Of a stretch of DNA of 64,000 nt, positions 1 through 9,800 are shown one piece after another (position 1 is the stretch's first letter; each line of letters starts with the position of its first letter). The stretch spans positions 124,001 through 188,000 of the forward strand of contig NZ_FRBF01000003.1 in the NCBI RefSeq assembly GCF_900142545.1, in the 5' to 3' direction. A model generated the notes under the pieces. That model ran no database searches. It was not told where the DNA came from and saw only the letters and a program-made list of their open reading frames with translations. The position numbers and the translations under genes are program-made. Source of the DNA: Fibrobacter sp. UWT2. Lineage in GTDB: Bacteria; Fibrobacterota; Fibrobacteria; Fibrobacterales; Fibrobacteraceae.

Positions 1-344
1 CCGCTGTGCATGGCGCTAGAAATGCGCGGGCCGAGGTCACGGCCAATCACGGTTGCACCGAGCAAGCAAATCTGCGGCTGCTCTTCCTTGAAGAGGTTCA
101 CCACGAGGGCTGCATGCGGGTTGGTGGTGTAGGGGAACAGGCCTTCGGCATCGAACACATGAACCTTGTCCACACCATACGGGAAAACCTGCTTTTCAAT
201 GCCATCGAGGCCCTTACCGGCGCAGATGCACTCGAGCTGAACGCCGAGCGTGTTGGCCAGCTTGCGACCCTTGGACAAAAGTTCGAGGGAAACGTCAACG
301 ACGGTCGTGCCCTCAATTTCGCAATATACAAATACGTTATTCAT
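1..344 (-). CDS. etfA: Electron transfer flavoprotein subunit alpha (EtfA/FixB), 3' part beyond the window
   Basis: Reads leftward from the ATG at 344 and is still open at base 1, so only the N-terminal ~114 residues are visible. The start MNNVFVYCEIEG followed by a Rossmann-like domain, and the later segment LLGATVIGRDLGPRISS, match the N-terminal domain of EtfA. The FAD-binding C-terminal domain lies outside the window. Its start is 3 bases after the etfB stop, so the two subunits are translated as an operon. The EtfAB heterodimer carries electrons between flavin dehydrogenases and the respiratory chain or ferredoxin. Which dehydrogenase it serves cannot be told from this window. Confidence 0.9.
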   Translation of the reverse strand, partial: MNNVFVYCEIEGTTVVDVSLELLSKGRKLANTLGVQLECICAGKGLDGIEKQVFPYGVDKVHVFDAEGLFPYTTNPHAALVVNLFKEEQPQICLLGATVIGRDLGPRISSAMHS

Positions 345-347
345 AGG

Positions 348-1229
348 CTAGCCAATAATTTTCTCGTCTAAAAGTTCCTTGATAAGTCCTTCAACGTCGG
401 CGTCGCTCGCGGTAAGCGTGCGGCTTTCCTTCGCCTTGAACACGATGTTCTTGACAGCCTTCACGTTCGTCGGAGAACCGGCCTTACCGATCTGCGTCGG
501 GTCGGCGTCGATGTCCGCGGCACCCCACTGCGGGATGTCGAGGTAGGGCTTCTTCGCGATGAGGGCGGCGTACTTTTCGGCGGCTTCCGGAGCGCGTTCG
601 GCGACGGCGGTTGCATTCTTGAACTTCATGATGCGCTTCGCGTTGCGCGGGCGGCACGGAGCGGCACTGCCGTTCACGGTCACGACCAGCGGGAGCGGTG
701 CTTCCACCGTTTCCACACCACCGTCGATATGGCGGCGGATCACAACCTTGCGGGCCTTCTCGTCGAGGCTCAAAATTTCTTCGGCGTAGGTCACCTGGGT
801 GAGTCCGAGCTTTTCGGCAATCTGCGGACCGACCTGTGCGGTGTCACCGTCGATAGCCTGGCGGCCACCGAGAATGATGTCATAGTCGCCGACCTTCTTG
901 ACGGCCTGGGCGAGCGTGTAGCTAGTAGCGAGCGTGTCAGCGCCACCGAGGGAACGGTCCGTAATCACGTAACCGCAGTCGGCACCGCGATACAGAGCTT
1001 CACGGATAACTTCAGCGGATTTCGGCAGACCCATCGTCAGCACAGAGATGGTGGAACCCGGGAACTGGTCCTTCAAACGAAGGGCTTGCTCCAGGGCGTT
1101 CAGGTCTTCGGGGTTGAAGACCGCGGGCAATGCGGCACGATTGATAGTACCCTGCGGCGTCATGGCGTCCGGGCCTACGTTTCGTGTATCAGGTACTTGC
1201 TTAGCAAGCACAACGATTTTAAGACTCAT
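348..1229 (-). CDS. etfB: Electron transfer flavoprotein subunit beta (EtfB/FixA)
   Basis: A 293-residue protein starting MSLKIVVLAKQVPDT, the characteristic EtfB N-terminus. It includes the segments GADTLATSYTLA and LGGRQAIDGDTAQVGPQ, which form the nucleotide-binding face of the FixA family. It pairs with EtfA, encoded directly downstream with 3 bases between. Length is slightly above the usual 250-265 residues, mainly in the C-terminal part. A TAATTA hexamer lies 7 bases upstream of the ATG and no Shine-Dalgarno sequence is visible, so the message may be leaderless. The family assignment is secure; the electron donor and acceptor are unknown. Confidence 0.93.
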   Translation of the reverse strand: MSLKIVVLAKQVPDTRNVGPDAMTPQGTINRAALPAVFNPEDLNALEQALRLKDQFPGSTISVLTMGLPKSAEVIREALYRGADCGYVITDRSLGGADTLATSYTLAQAVKKVGDYDIILGGRQAIDGDTAQVGPQIAEKLGLTQVTYAEEILSLDEKARKVVIRRHIDGGVETVEAPLPLVVTVNGSAAPCRPRNAKRIMKFKNATAVAERAPEAAEKYAALIAKKPYLDIPQWGAADIDADPTQIGKAGSPTNVKAVKNIVFKAKESRTLTASDADVEGLIKELLDEKIIG

Positions 1230-1892
1230 AATTCTCTAATTAGGTTGTACAGTTAATTGCTGAAATCTTGCGACTTTGCAAAATTTACGGGGTATAAAAT
1301 AGCATTTTCTCTCGAATGTCGTTCTCGGCTTGACCATGAATCGCCGCATTCACCTGTAAATTATGTGTAAGAAAACTGTAGTAAATTCGTAAGATGTGGC
1401 TTTGCCCAATGAGGGGGGAATGAAGATTGAGCCTGCAAAAATGTGTAGAATGATATGGGCAATGTAGCACTTTATTGTTGTGGATAAGTCGCCCGATAAG
1501 GAATGGCGAACTGCCCCCCGAAATTAGACTTCGTTTAAAATTTTAAACAAAGGGCGTCCTTTCAACACGAAAGTTCTACATAGCCGTTTTCGCAGAGCAC
1601 CATTAACAGCCTGCCCAGAGGGCTTTGGCCATTTGCAAACCAGTTGAACGACTGATTTTTTACGTCCGCGTTTTGTGGCAGACGGTGCTCTACGTTGATA
1701 GCCAAGGGGCCGGTTCCCCTCAGGGTAACTGTCTCGATTCGCGATACTGTCAATACTGCGAAGGGCGACGACCTCAAGCAGATAGTGGAACTTCCCGCCC
1801 GAATCGAATACGCTGTCAGCGGGATTAGCTGCTACTCTGCGAATAAATATATTTAATGCGATTGTGAAAAGCAAGAGGTATGACTTTCGCCC
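1230..1892. other. 663-bp stretch without a convincing gene
   Basis: Only short overlapping open frames are present, on both strands and none longer than 116 codons. Between about 1550 and 1860 both strands give peptides of protein-like composition, for example minus-strand ETVTLRGTGPLAINVEHRLP and plus-strand IAKGPVPLRVTVSIRDTV. Neither has a start with a ribosome-binding site and each breaks after 50-70 codons, so this may be a decayed gene. A perfect 16-bp AT palindrome, GTTTAAAATTTTAAAC, lies at 1533-1548. The etfB promoter must lie near 1230-1300. I saw no tRNA, tmRNA or RNase P signature here. Confidence 0.4.
1533..1548. repeat. Perfect 16-bp AT-rich palindrome
   Basis: GTTTAAAATTTTAAAC is an exact palindrome in the gene-poor stretch between etfB and the M6 protease gene. 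It could be an operator or part of a terminator. Nothing else in the window shares it, so no function is proposed. Confidence 0.4.
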
Positions 1893-3800
1893 TTACTTCA
1901 CCACTTCGATGTACACGCCCTTGGGTAAATCGGGGAGGGCGCCGCTTGCGTTGCGTACTCCGACAGGCTTTCCGAGCGCATTGAATATCTTGCTGCCGGG
2001 CTTGCCGTGCCGCGCTTTCTCGAAATTGCGGATGACTGTGGTGCCGCCTTCGATTGTTACCTTGATTTCAAAGGTGACTTGCTTACTGCCGTAAACGAGC
2101 GCTTGTCGCACGGTGAATGTATCTCCGGCTTTGACTTTACCTGGCATGTGGCCGATTTTCGTGGTCATGGTCGTGAGGTCCACGTTGGAGAACACGACGC
2201 TAGAGCCGTTCGGGTCCCAGGCAACGATTTTGCCGTCCTTGTCGAACCAATGTCCGGTGCCTTCGCCGGTCGTTTTGCTGTTGAGGCTTCCGTCGGGTTC
2301 CACTCCGTAGAATTCTACTTTGTCTTCAATTTCAGTTCGCTTGATGCCGAGGATGCTTGCGGCTTCGCTGCCATTCAGGTCGAGCGTTACGGGCGCATAG
2401 CTGTCGCTTATTGGGAGCGTTGTCTTGAGCGCGATTTTCTGGACAGTGATTTCGACAGAGCTGCTGGATGCGGGTTCCGACGAACTTGAAGTTGGCTCGG
2501 AACAGTTCTCACCGATGCAGAACGTGAGCGATTCACCGGGCGTCCCGATGTCGGTAATCTTGAGACCTGTCTTGGAGCCGTTATACCAGCGGATAGCGGG
2601 GTAGACATCATCTGAAAATTCCGAATAAGTGCCGCTCTTGAAGAACGTGTTGGCGGTGCTGCCCGGACTTGGCCATTGATCGCCCGGGTTGTCGCTTGAT
2701 TTGCCTGCGGCGCTGGCGTGCACGATTCGGAGTCCCAGCTTATCCGCAGCGGAATTGCCTTCAATGGAAAAATCGTAATGCTGCATCAAGAGGCCGCTGC
2801 CTGCAAGCACCTTGTTGCGGCCCGTGTTGCGCACGTAGGACCACACCAATCCTTCTTGGTTTGGCTTGTTTGGGTTCTTGTAGCGGTAGCAGAATTCTCC
2901 GGGCTTGGAAACTTCGAGGGGCGTTATGTTGTTTACGTCGTCGCTGGTGATGTCCACAAACGGAATCCAGCCCTGGTCTGCACGGAAAAAGTCGTTTATT
3001 GCCACCGGGTTCAGGTCGTTTGCGCGGTTGCCCATAGTGCAGTAGTCGCCATACCAGTAGAGGTCCGGCCAGCCAAAGATCATGTGCCCCGATTCATGCA
3101 CAAAAACATATATCGAAAACTTGCCCGGCATGTCCGTCATCTGATGGTGCGTGAGCCGGACTCCATCGCGCCTTTCGTTGGACCATCCGGAATGCGGCCA
3201 CAGGCCCTGTCCCCAAGTTTGCCCGGCGCCGGCGTATACGATGTTGATGGCTTCGGTAGTCCCGTCCTTGTCGTTGTCGTAGCGCGAAAAATCAACCTGA
3301 GAATCGAAATACGCGAATACTTCTTTCATCAGCGAATCCGACCCGGAGTATCCCTGCAAACCTTCGTACCAGGACTTGGGATGCTTTGCGCGGTACCAGC
3401 CGTAGACTTCGTTCGTGAGGTCGAGCTGCCCGTTAGAAACGTCTAGATAGTAGTCGCGTACGGAACCGTTGCAGCCGTCCCTATTGAAGCCTTCCTTGTT
3501 GAGCCATTCCTTGACTTCGTCCACTGTAACGGGGACTGCCTGGTCCGAGAAATCGACGAGCAGGGTAAGGCTGTAGATTTTGCCCTTGGGGGCGGCGTAG
3601 TGGCCCTGGGTTGTGACCGCGGTCGTTTTCATGAGGGCGCGGGTTTGGGGTGCCCCGCGGGAATTGTCGAACGTGGGCCTCGCCTCGGCGGGCCATTCCT
3701 GGACGCGTTTCCCCTGATACACGATGTCTGCAAAAAGCATCGTCGGGAACAACAATAATAAAAGACAAAGCGGGTTAACCCAATTTTTCATATAACACAT
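1893..3800 (-). CDS. Secreted M6-family metalloprotease with C-terminal sorting-type module
   Basis: A 635-residue protein with an N-terminal signal peptide (hydrophobic LCLLLLLFPTMLFA). The zinc-protease motif HESGH is at residues 235-239, followed by GWPDLYWYGDYCTMGN, the layout of M6 (immune-inhibitor A-like) peptidases: HExxH provides two zinc ligands and the Glu base. After the catalytic domain (to about residue 430) comes a SSSSEPASSSS linker, then a beta-rich domain, and a C-terminal stretch ending in GKPVGVRNASGALPDLPKGVYIEVVK (two pieces: KPVGVRNASG and LPKGVYIEVVK), which resembles a secretion-sorting module. A second in-frame ATG at 3791 (MKNWVNPLC) gives a more typical signal peptide and may be the true start. 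It is transcribed divergently from the GH127 gene. The substrate protein is unknown. Confidence 0.85.
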   Translation of the reverse strand: MCYMKNWVNPLCLLLLLFPTMLFADIVYQGKRVQEWPAEARPTFDNSRGAPQTRALMKTTAVTTQGHYAAPKGKIYSLTLLVDFSDQAVPVTVDEVKEWLNKEGFNRDGCNGSVRDYYLDVSNGQLDLTNEVYGWYRAKHPKSWYEGLQGYSGSDSLMKEVFAYFDSQVDFSRYDNDKDGTTEAINIVYAGAGQTWGQGLWPHSGWSNERRDGVRLTHHQMTDMPGKFSIYVFVHESGHMIFGWPDLYWYGDYCTMGNRANDLNPVAINDFFRADQGWIPFVDITSDDVNNITPLEVSKPGEFCYRYKNPNKPNQEGLVWSYVRNTGRNKVLAGSGLLMQHYDFSIEGNSAADKLGLRIVHASAAGKSSDNPGDQWPSPGSTANTFFKSGTYSEFSDDVYPAIRWYNGSKTGLKITDIGTPGESLTFCIGENCSEPTSSSSEPASSSSVEITVQKIALKTTLPISDSYAPVTLDLNGSEAASILGIKRTEIEDKVEFYGVEPDGSLNSKTTGEGTGHWFDKDGKIVAWDPNGSSVVFSNVDLTTMTTKIGHMPGKVKAGDTFTVRQALVYGSKQVTFEIKVTIEGGTTVIRNFEKARHGKPGSKIFNALGKPVGVRNASGALPDLPKGVYIEVVK

Positions 3801-3989
3801 CCCATGTTTAGTACACCTTTTTTCCGAAAATACATTAATTTCGCCCCAAAAGGCCGCTTTTCTTTAAATTTTACGCAAGGGGGCTTTGAAATTTCTGCAA
3901 AACTATTTGCTTTTAGGTGGGGTAAATCCCTTTTTGCCGGATTTATTTTTGAGAAAGGTTGTGTAGTGTTGGAAAAAGGATGGTACAAG

Positions 3990-6671
3990 ATGTTTGGAAT
4001 CGAAACAAAAAAAATTGCTTGCGTTGCCCTTGCTTTGGTTGGAGGTCTCTTCACACAAGGGTTTTCTCAAGACGTTCTTTATCCTGATATGTTCGCGTTG
4101 AACGAAGTTCAACTGCTTGACGGTCCGTTAAAGGAGCGCCAAGACTTGAACGTAGAAACCCTGCTGAGTTACGACGTGGACCGCCTTCTGGCGCCGTTCT
4201 ACGAAGAAGCGGGCATGAGACCGAAAGCATCCAAGTTCCCGAACTGGGCTGGTTTGGACGGGCATGTACTCGGGCATTACCTGAGTGCGCTTGCGATGCA
4301 TTACGCCGACAATGACGACATTCAGGTTAAAGAACGGTTGGAATATGTCTTGAATGAACTCAAGACGATTCAGGACCAGAATTCCAAGGACAATAACTTT
4401 AAGGGCTATATTAGCGGCGTGCCCAACGGCAAAAAGATGTGGCTCAGCATGAAGAGCGGCAATGCCGGCGCCCAGAATGGCTATTGGGTACCATGGTACA
4501 ATATTCACAAGCTTTACGCGGGCCTGCGCGATGCCTACATTTATGCAGGCTATGAACAGGCTAAGACCATGTTCTTGGCTCTTTGCGATTGGGGCTTAAC
4601 AATTACGGGCGGCCTCAACGATTCCAAGATGGAATCGATGCTAGGCACGGAACATGGCGGCATGGCCGAAGTCTATGCCGACGCCTACGCGCTCACCAAA
4701 CAAGACAAGTACTTGAAAGAGGCCAAACGCTGGTCGCACAAGTGGCTTTTGAATGCCATGGCGGCAAGCAATGATAACCTGACCAACGTGCATGCGAATA
4801 CGCAGGTGCCGAAAGTTGTGGGCTTTGCGCGCGTTGCCGAACTCACGAATGACGCAACATATGTAAAGGGCTCCGAATACTTCTGGGATCGTGTGGTCAA
4901 CAAGAGAAGCATTGCAATCGGCGGCAACAGCATTTCGGAACATTTCCCCTCTTTCGATAACCACAAAAAGTATGTGGAAGAGCGCGAAGGACCGGAATCT
5001 TGCAACACCTACAACATGCTCAAGCTCACGGAACGCCTGTTCAATATGGACCATAGCGCCAAGCAGGCGGATTTCTACGAACGTGCGCTCTTTAACCATA
5101 TCTTATCCACAATACATCCAAAACATGGCGGGTACGTGTACTTCACTCCTGCACGTCCCCGCCATTACCGGGTGTATTCCAAGGTGAACGCGGCCATGTG
5201 GTGCTGCGTGGGTTCGGGCATGGAAAACCCGGCCAAGTACAATCAGTTTATTTACACCAAAGACGGCGACAAACTTTACGTGAACCTCTTTGCTGCATCT
5301 ATACTGAATTGGAAGGCGAAGAACGTGCAAATCAAGCAAGAGACTGCATTCCCGAAGGGTGAAAGTTCCAAGTTCACCGTTACCGGCTCCGGCTCTTTCG
5401 ACATGCAGATTCGTCACCCGTACTGGGTCAAAGAAGGCGAATTCAAGGTGATCGTCAACGGCGACACTGTGGTGAAAAAGTCTGACCCTTCGAGTTACGT
5501 GTCGGCCGGAAAATCTTGGAAGAGCGGCGATGTGATCGAAGTGCTTTACCCGATGCATGTGCATACCGAAGACCTGCCGAATGTGTCTGACTACGTGGCG
5601 CTCATGTACGGCCCGATTGTGCTCTCGGCAAAAACGGGAACCGCAAACTTAAACGGCCTCGTAGCCGATGACGGTCGCTGGAGCCATATTGCCTCGGGCG
5701 CGCTCGAATCGCTTGACCAGGCGCCCATGCTTGCAAGCAAAAAAGAAGATATTCCCTCGAAGCTTGAACCTGTCAAGGGCGAACCGCTGCACTTCAAGGC
5801 GCCGTACTTGTTTGCGAACAAGAAAGACGGCAGCCTGCTTCTGGAGCCTTTCTACGAGGTGCATGACGCACGCTACATGATGTACTGGATGGTGCTTACG
5901 GACCCCTCGATTCTGGAACGCCTAAGAAAGGAACAGGAAGAAGCCTTGGCGCTCGACGAAAAGACGGTTGACAAGGTGGCTCCTGGCGAGCAGCAGCCCG
6001 AAGTGGATCACCAGATGAAGACCGAAAATACGACCTCTGGTACGGCAAACGGTGAATTCTACCGCGACGCAGGTAAGTGCAATGCGGGCGACGGCGGCAT
6101 GATCAGCTACGTGCTCGAAACCAATAGCGAAGATTCCTTGAGCCTGATGGTTCGCTATTGGGGCAACGAAGGCTGCTCCCGTACCTTTGATATCATGATC
6201 GACGGCGAAAAGCTCGCGACCGAAAGCATCGAGGGCAAGTGGAACAAGAAGGAATTCGTGAATGAAGTCTATGCGATTCCCGATGCCATGGTCAAGGGCA
6301 AAAAGGAAATCCGCGTGACGTTCCAAGCGGGTGCCGGCAACATGGTGGGTGGCCTCTACGGTGTGCGCCTGCTGCGCAACAAGCCCAAGCCTGAACCGAC
6401 GGCGATTGCCGCAAAATTGGCTACTCGCCCTGATTTGAAGGCCCGCGTTTACGGCGGAGAATTGCAGATTGATGCCGGTACGGCGCTTTCGCAGGGCTAT
6501 ACCGCCAGAATTTTCAGCATGAACGGTCGCTTGGTAAAGTCGCAGGCGCTTGCGGCGGGGCAATCCAGCTTCAGCATCGGCCTTGGCGACGTGCAAAACG
6601 GCATGTACATTTTGAAGATCCAACGCGACGGCTTTAGCTACGGCACGACGATTTTCAGAAAAAACCGATAA
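3990..6671 (+). CDS. Secreted GH127 beta-L-arabinofuranosidase-type enzyme
   Basis: An 893-residue protein with signal peptide KKIACVALALVGGLFTQGFS. The open frame extends upstream to 3804, but the ATG at 3990 is preceded by an A/G-rich GGAAAAAGGATGG and gives the signal peptide. The catalytic domain (about 30-600) is of the DUF1680/GH127 type. It keeps the zinc-cysteine site: Glu336 and Cys338 in PESCNTYNM, and the pair Cys405-Cys406 in WCCVGSGMENPAKY, matching Glu338, Cys340, Cys417 and Cys418 of Bifidobacterium HypBA1, where the first Cys of the pair is the nucleophile. A beta-sandwich domain follows (about 700-815), then a C-terminal region with ARIFSMNGRLVKSQ and GMYILKI, a type 9-like sorting module. 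It probably releases arabinofuranose from arabinan, arabinoxylan or glycoproteins. Unlike nine neighbours, it lacks the TTGAC-N5-GTCAA operator. Confidence 0.88.
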   Translation: MFGIETKKIACVALALVGGLFTQGFSQDVLYPDMFALNEVQLLDGPLKERQDLNVETLLSYDVDRLLAPFYEEAGMRPKASKFPNWAGLDGHVLGHYLSALAMHYADNDDIQVKERLEYVLNELKTIQDQNSKDNNFKGYISGVPNGKKMWLSMKSGNAGAQNGYWVPWYNIHKLYAGLRDAYIYAGYEQAKTMFLALCDWGLTITGGLNDSKMESMLGTEHGGMAEVYADAYALTKQDKYLKEAKRWSHKWLLNAMAASNDNLTNVHANTQVPKVVGFARVAELTNDATYVKGSEYFWDRVVNKRSIAIGGNSISEHFPSFDNHKKYVEEREGPESCNTYNMLKLTERLFNMDHSAKQADFYERALFNHILSTIHPKHGGYVYFTPARPRHYRVYSKVNAAMWCCVGSGMENPAKYNQFIYTKDGDKLYVNLFAASILNWKAKNVQIKQETAFPKGESSKFTVTGSGSFDMQIRHPYWVKEGEFKVIVNGDTVVKKSDPSSYVSAGKSWKSGDVIEVLYPMHVHTEDLPNVSDYVALMYGPIVLSAKTGTANLNGLVADDGRWSHIASGALESLDQAPMLASKKEDIPSKLEPVKGEPLHFKAPYLFANKKDGSLLLEPFYEVHDARYMMYWMVLTDPSILERLRKEQEEALALDEKTVDKVAPGEQQPEVDHQMKTENTTSGTANGEFYRDAGKCNAGDGGMISYVLETNSEDSLSLMVRYWGNEGCSRTFDIMIDGEKLATESIEGKWNKKEFVNEVYAIPDAMVKGKKEIRVTFQAGAGNMVGGLYGVRLLRNKPKPEPTAIAAKLATRPDLKARVYGGELQIDAGTALSQGYTARIFSMNGRLVKSQALAAGQSSFSIGLGDVQNGMYILKIQRDGFSYGTTIFRKNR

Positions 6672-6823
6672 AATTGAGAACATTTCGCAGAATTTGAGAA
6701 CATGAATTCTGCGAAATTCTGAGTTTTGTGCTTAAATTTGTTAAATTTTAGTTAATTTAGGACGTTTTGCTAATATAGAGCTATATTTACCATATAAAAT
6801 TTGAGAACATTTTAAAAGTTCTC
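6671..6823 (+). promoter_or_regulatory. Three TTGAGAACAT repeats upstream of the fibro-slime gene
   Basis: The sequence AATTTGAGAACAT occurs at 6691-6703 and 6798-6810, and a one-base-shorter form, AAATTGAGAACAT, at 6671-6683. The last copy is the left arm of an inverted repeat, GAGAAC-N9-GTTCTC, at 6803-6823, ending 12 bases before the ATG. This may be a binding-site array or a hairpin that masks the start of the next gene. No factor can be named. Confidence 0.4.
6684..6715 (+). terminator. Stem-loop downstream of the GH127 gene
   Basis: An 11-bp perfect stem, TTCGCAGAATT paired with AATTCTGCGAA, around a 10-base loop lies 13 bases after the GH127 stop codon. There is no strong T-tract after it, so it may be a terminator or an mRNA-stabilising hairpin. 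Its loop holds one copy of the AATTTGAGAACAT repeat. Confidence 0.45.
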
Positions 6824-6835
6824 CGGGATGGATAT

Positions 6836-9800
6836 ATGGTAAATTGGGTGAATAAGTTCAAAATGGCGGCCTTGGCCGCCGCTTTGGGCACAGGCGTTGC
6901 CTCGGCAGAAAAGACGGTTGTGTTTTTTACGCCATGGTCGAATACCAATGCGGTCTTGTTCATGAACGGCGATTCCGTGGCGACAATGACTGCGCTTGAC
7001 AATTATTGTGGCTGGTTCAAGGCGACCGTCGACGCTCCCGAAAAGAATTTCAACGTCTACTTCAAGCAGACCGTTGGCCTGAATTACGTGGGCGCCGAGG
7101 GCATGGTGACTGAAGAACCTATGATCGCAGGCGAAATATCGCTCGATTCCGTGGCAGCACTTTCGGACACCATTTGGGTGCAGGGCTACAAGACCGATGT
7201 TCCGGCGCAGTTTTCGGGCTACCCTGGCGTACTCGGCGATTGTCCGCTCAAGAAAATTCCCGTGACCGTTTACGACTGGCTGCACGGAACCAAAGGCGAC
7301 GGCGACGGTAGCGGCAAAAATGGTGACCCCGCAAACGGAGTCAGTGCCGACTTTGGTTCGGGCGGATGTTCCGGCAAGGACAAGGCCGTCACAGGCATGG
7401 TTGAATACAACCTCGGCGAAAACGGAGTCCCCGTGCGCGCAGACCCGTTCCCCGAAAAATGCAAGATTACGGAACATCTCGACAGTTGGTTTTTGCCCGA
7501 AGTCATTGCCAAAGACGACGAAGGCAACGAGTACACCAACATGACTTGCCGCGACCTTTACGTGTCTATGGACGACGAAGGATTCTGGCTTGCTGAAGTT
7601 TCCAAAGACCAGATTTCTAAAGGCAACGAGGCCAATTCGGACGGCATGTTCCTGTTGGACGATTTTGAATTTCTCGACGAAGCGAAGACGGTTCCGAACC
7701 CTTATTACGACCAACTGAAGGGAACAAAAATCGGAAAGCATAACTTCGGCTATGCTGCAAAAATCCAGGCGACGTTTGAATACGTTCCGGGGCAGTATTT
7801 TGATTTTTACGGTGACGACGATGTGTGGGTGTTTATCGACCACCGCCTGGCGGTAGACATTGGCGGGCAGCATGGCCAGGTGGCGGGCGCTGTGGATCTC
7901 GATACCATCGGGCAGAATACGGGCGACAAACTTGTTCCCGGCAAAATCTACGACTTCCATATTTTCTATGTGGAACGCCATACGGGCTCTTCGAATTTCC
8001 GCATGCGTACCTCGATTGATTTGCAGGTTGATGCGTCAATCTTCTTGTCGTCGGACAATCGCGACGGCGGCACCACTTACGAAGTCTGGCAGATAAACAA
8101 GAAGAGCGAGCTTTCTTGCAACTTTGATGCAAATTCTACCGAGCTCGATACGACCGGTGGCGTGTCTACCTTCAAGCTTACGGGCGGAAACCTCGCAGGG
8201 CCAGAAATTCTGGGCATTGGCACCCATTACGAAGGTATCAAGATTACGAGCGATTCTACGTTCTCCATTGACTCTGCGGCGATTGTTTCTAGCTTTGCGC
8301 TTGCCCCCGGCCATTACTTCTTAGAAATCACGCTCAAGGCGGACCCGAGTCAAATGGTGAAGGTCGAAATTACGGTGCCCTCTTATTCTGTGCCGAGTGT
8401 CGCGTTTGCAAAAGAAGACTGGACGATTCTCGGTAAAGAGGTTTCGGGCGACACCGCCCAAATTGGCCCCTGGGCGTATGCGACATACCAGGTGAACATT
8501 ACCTTCTTTGAAGAATGGGCGAAGGTCAACAATTACAACCGCAAGATTAATCTTTCTTTCTCGAACCCGGATATCGATATTTTAGATACGGTGGGCGGCA
8601 AGAAAATCAATGCCGTGACTCTCGACGAAAACGGTCGCGCCACGTTCTACGTGCGTGCGAATTCCCCTGTGTCGGGCGTGAACCTTACGGCCAAGGGCGC
8701 TGCAGCGGGTGTTTCGGTTTGGAGTAACTTGAAATTTGCCGAACCGCCTGCACCCCGTGTAGAACGCGCCATTGTGGTAGATAGAAACGGTGACGGCCGT
8801 GCAGATAGTTTGTATGTGCATTTCGAGCGCTCTATCATGGGCAATAGCCGACTTGATTCGATCCAGTTTACCTTTGGCGAATCGTTCCAACCGACATCGA
8901 AATTCAAGGTGATAAACGAAACCGATATCGTGATCACGGCTGAAGACATGACCGGCGAAGGATGCAGCAAGAGCGTTTGCGGCTTTGGCAGTAGGCAATT
9001 TACGGGCGATGCGTCCGGTGTTTACACAGGGACTTTGAATAACTGGTTCACCTACGAAAACGAAGGCGAAGTAAGCAGTTTCTATATCGAAAATGAACCT
9101 GTTGCCGATGGCGTTGGCCCCATTATTCTTGCGGCTTCGAAAACCGAAAACAAAGACGGGAATAGATTTTTGAACATTACCTTTAGCGAAGCGATTACGG
9201 ATGAATCCAGGGCCGCCTTTGCCGAGATGTTTGAATTCACCTGCATACGTTCGGGCTCGAATCAGGTACCCGAAAAGCCTGTATTGCAGAGCGGTTTGGG
9301 TACGCAAATGATGTTGGTTTATGCCGTAAGCGAAATGGATGCGGTGCTCCCGAATGCCGGGGACATGATTCGCTTTGCGCCTCGCGGCTCCGCGCGTGAT
9401 TTGGTCGGCAATGCGCCGCATGCCGAAAATCCGTGGGTCGTAATTACCGGAAACCAGGACCTCGGCGTAGAAAATCCGGGTGTTGTCGCGCTTGGCGAAG
9501 ATCCCTACGATATCATCAAGAATAATTCTGTAACGCAGCCGAAGCTTATTACGGGTACAACGCAGACTGCCCAGCAGATAGCTGATTCACTGGGCGTGCA
9601 AGGGACTCTTCTTGATTTCGATATCGCAAAAATCATGGTGGAACAGACGAAAAATTCGGTCGATGCTCTTGACGCCTTTATCAAGTCGCGCATAGGGAGC
9701 GAAACCGATTATGACACGACTATTACGAGCATTAGCGAACAAGAAGCGCTTGCGCAGTTGTTCAACGATATCCGCGTGAATCTGTTGGATACGTCGTACG

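Noticed and set aside
1500-1860. tmRNA or RNase P RNA in the gene-poor interval
   Set aside because: Neither the tmRNA tag or tRNA-like ends nor the conserved P4 elements of RNase P RNA could be found on either strand.
4128-4508. Long open frames opposite the enzyme genes (for example opposite GH127, fibro-slime, GH43 and GH30)
   Set aside because: They are antisense shadows caused by the codon bias of the real genes: no signal peptides, no ribosome-binding sites and unnatural composition (rich in Arg, His, Val).
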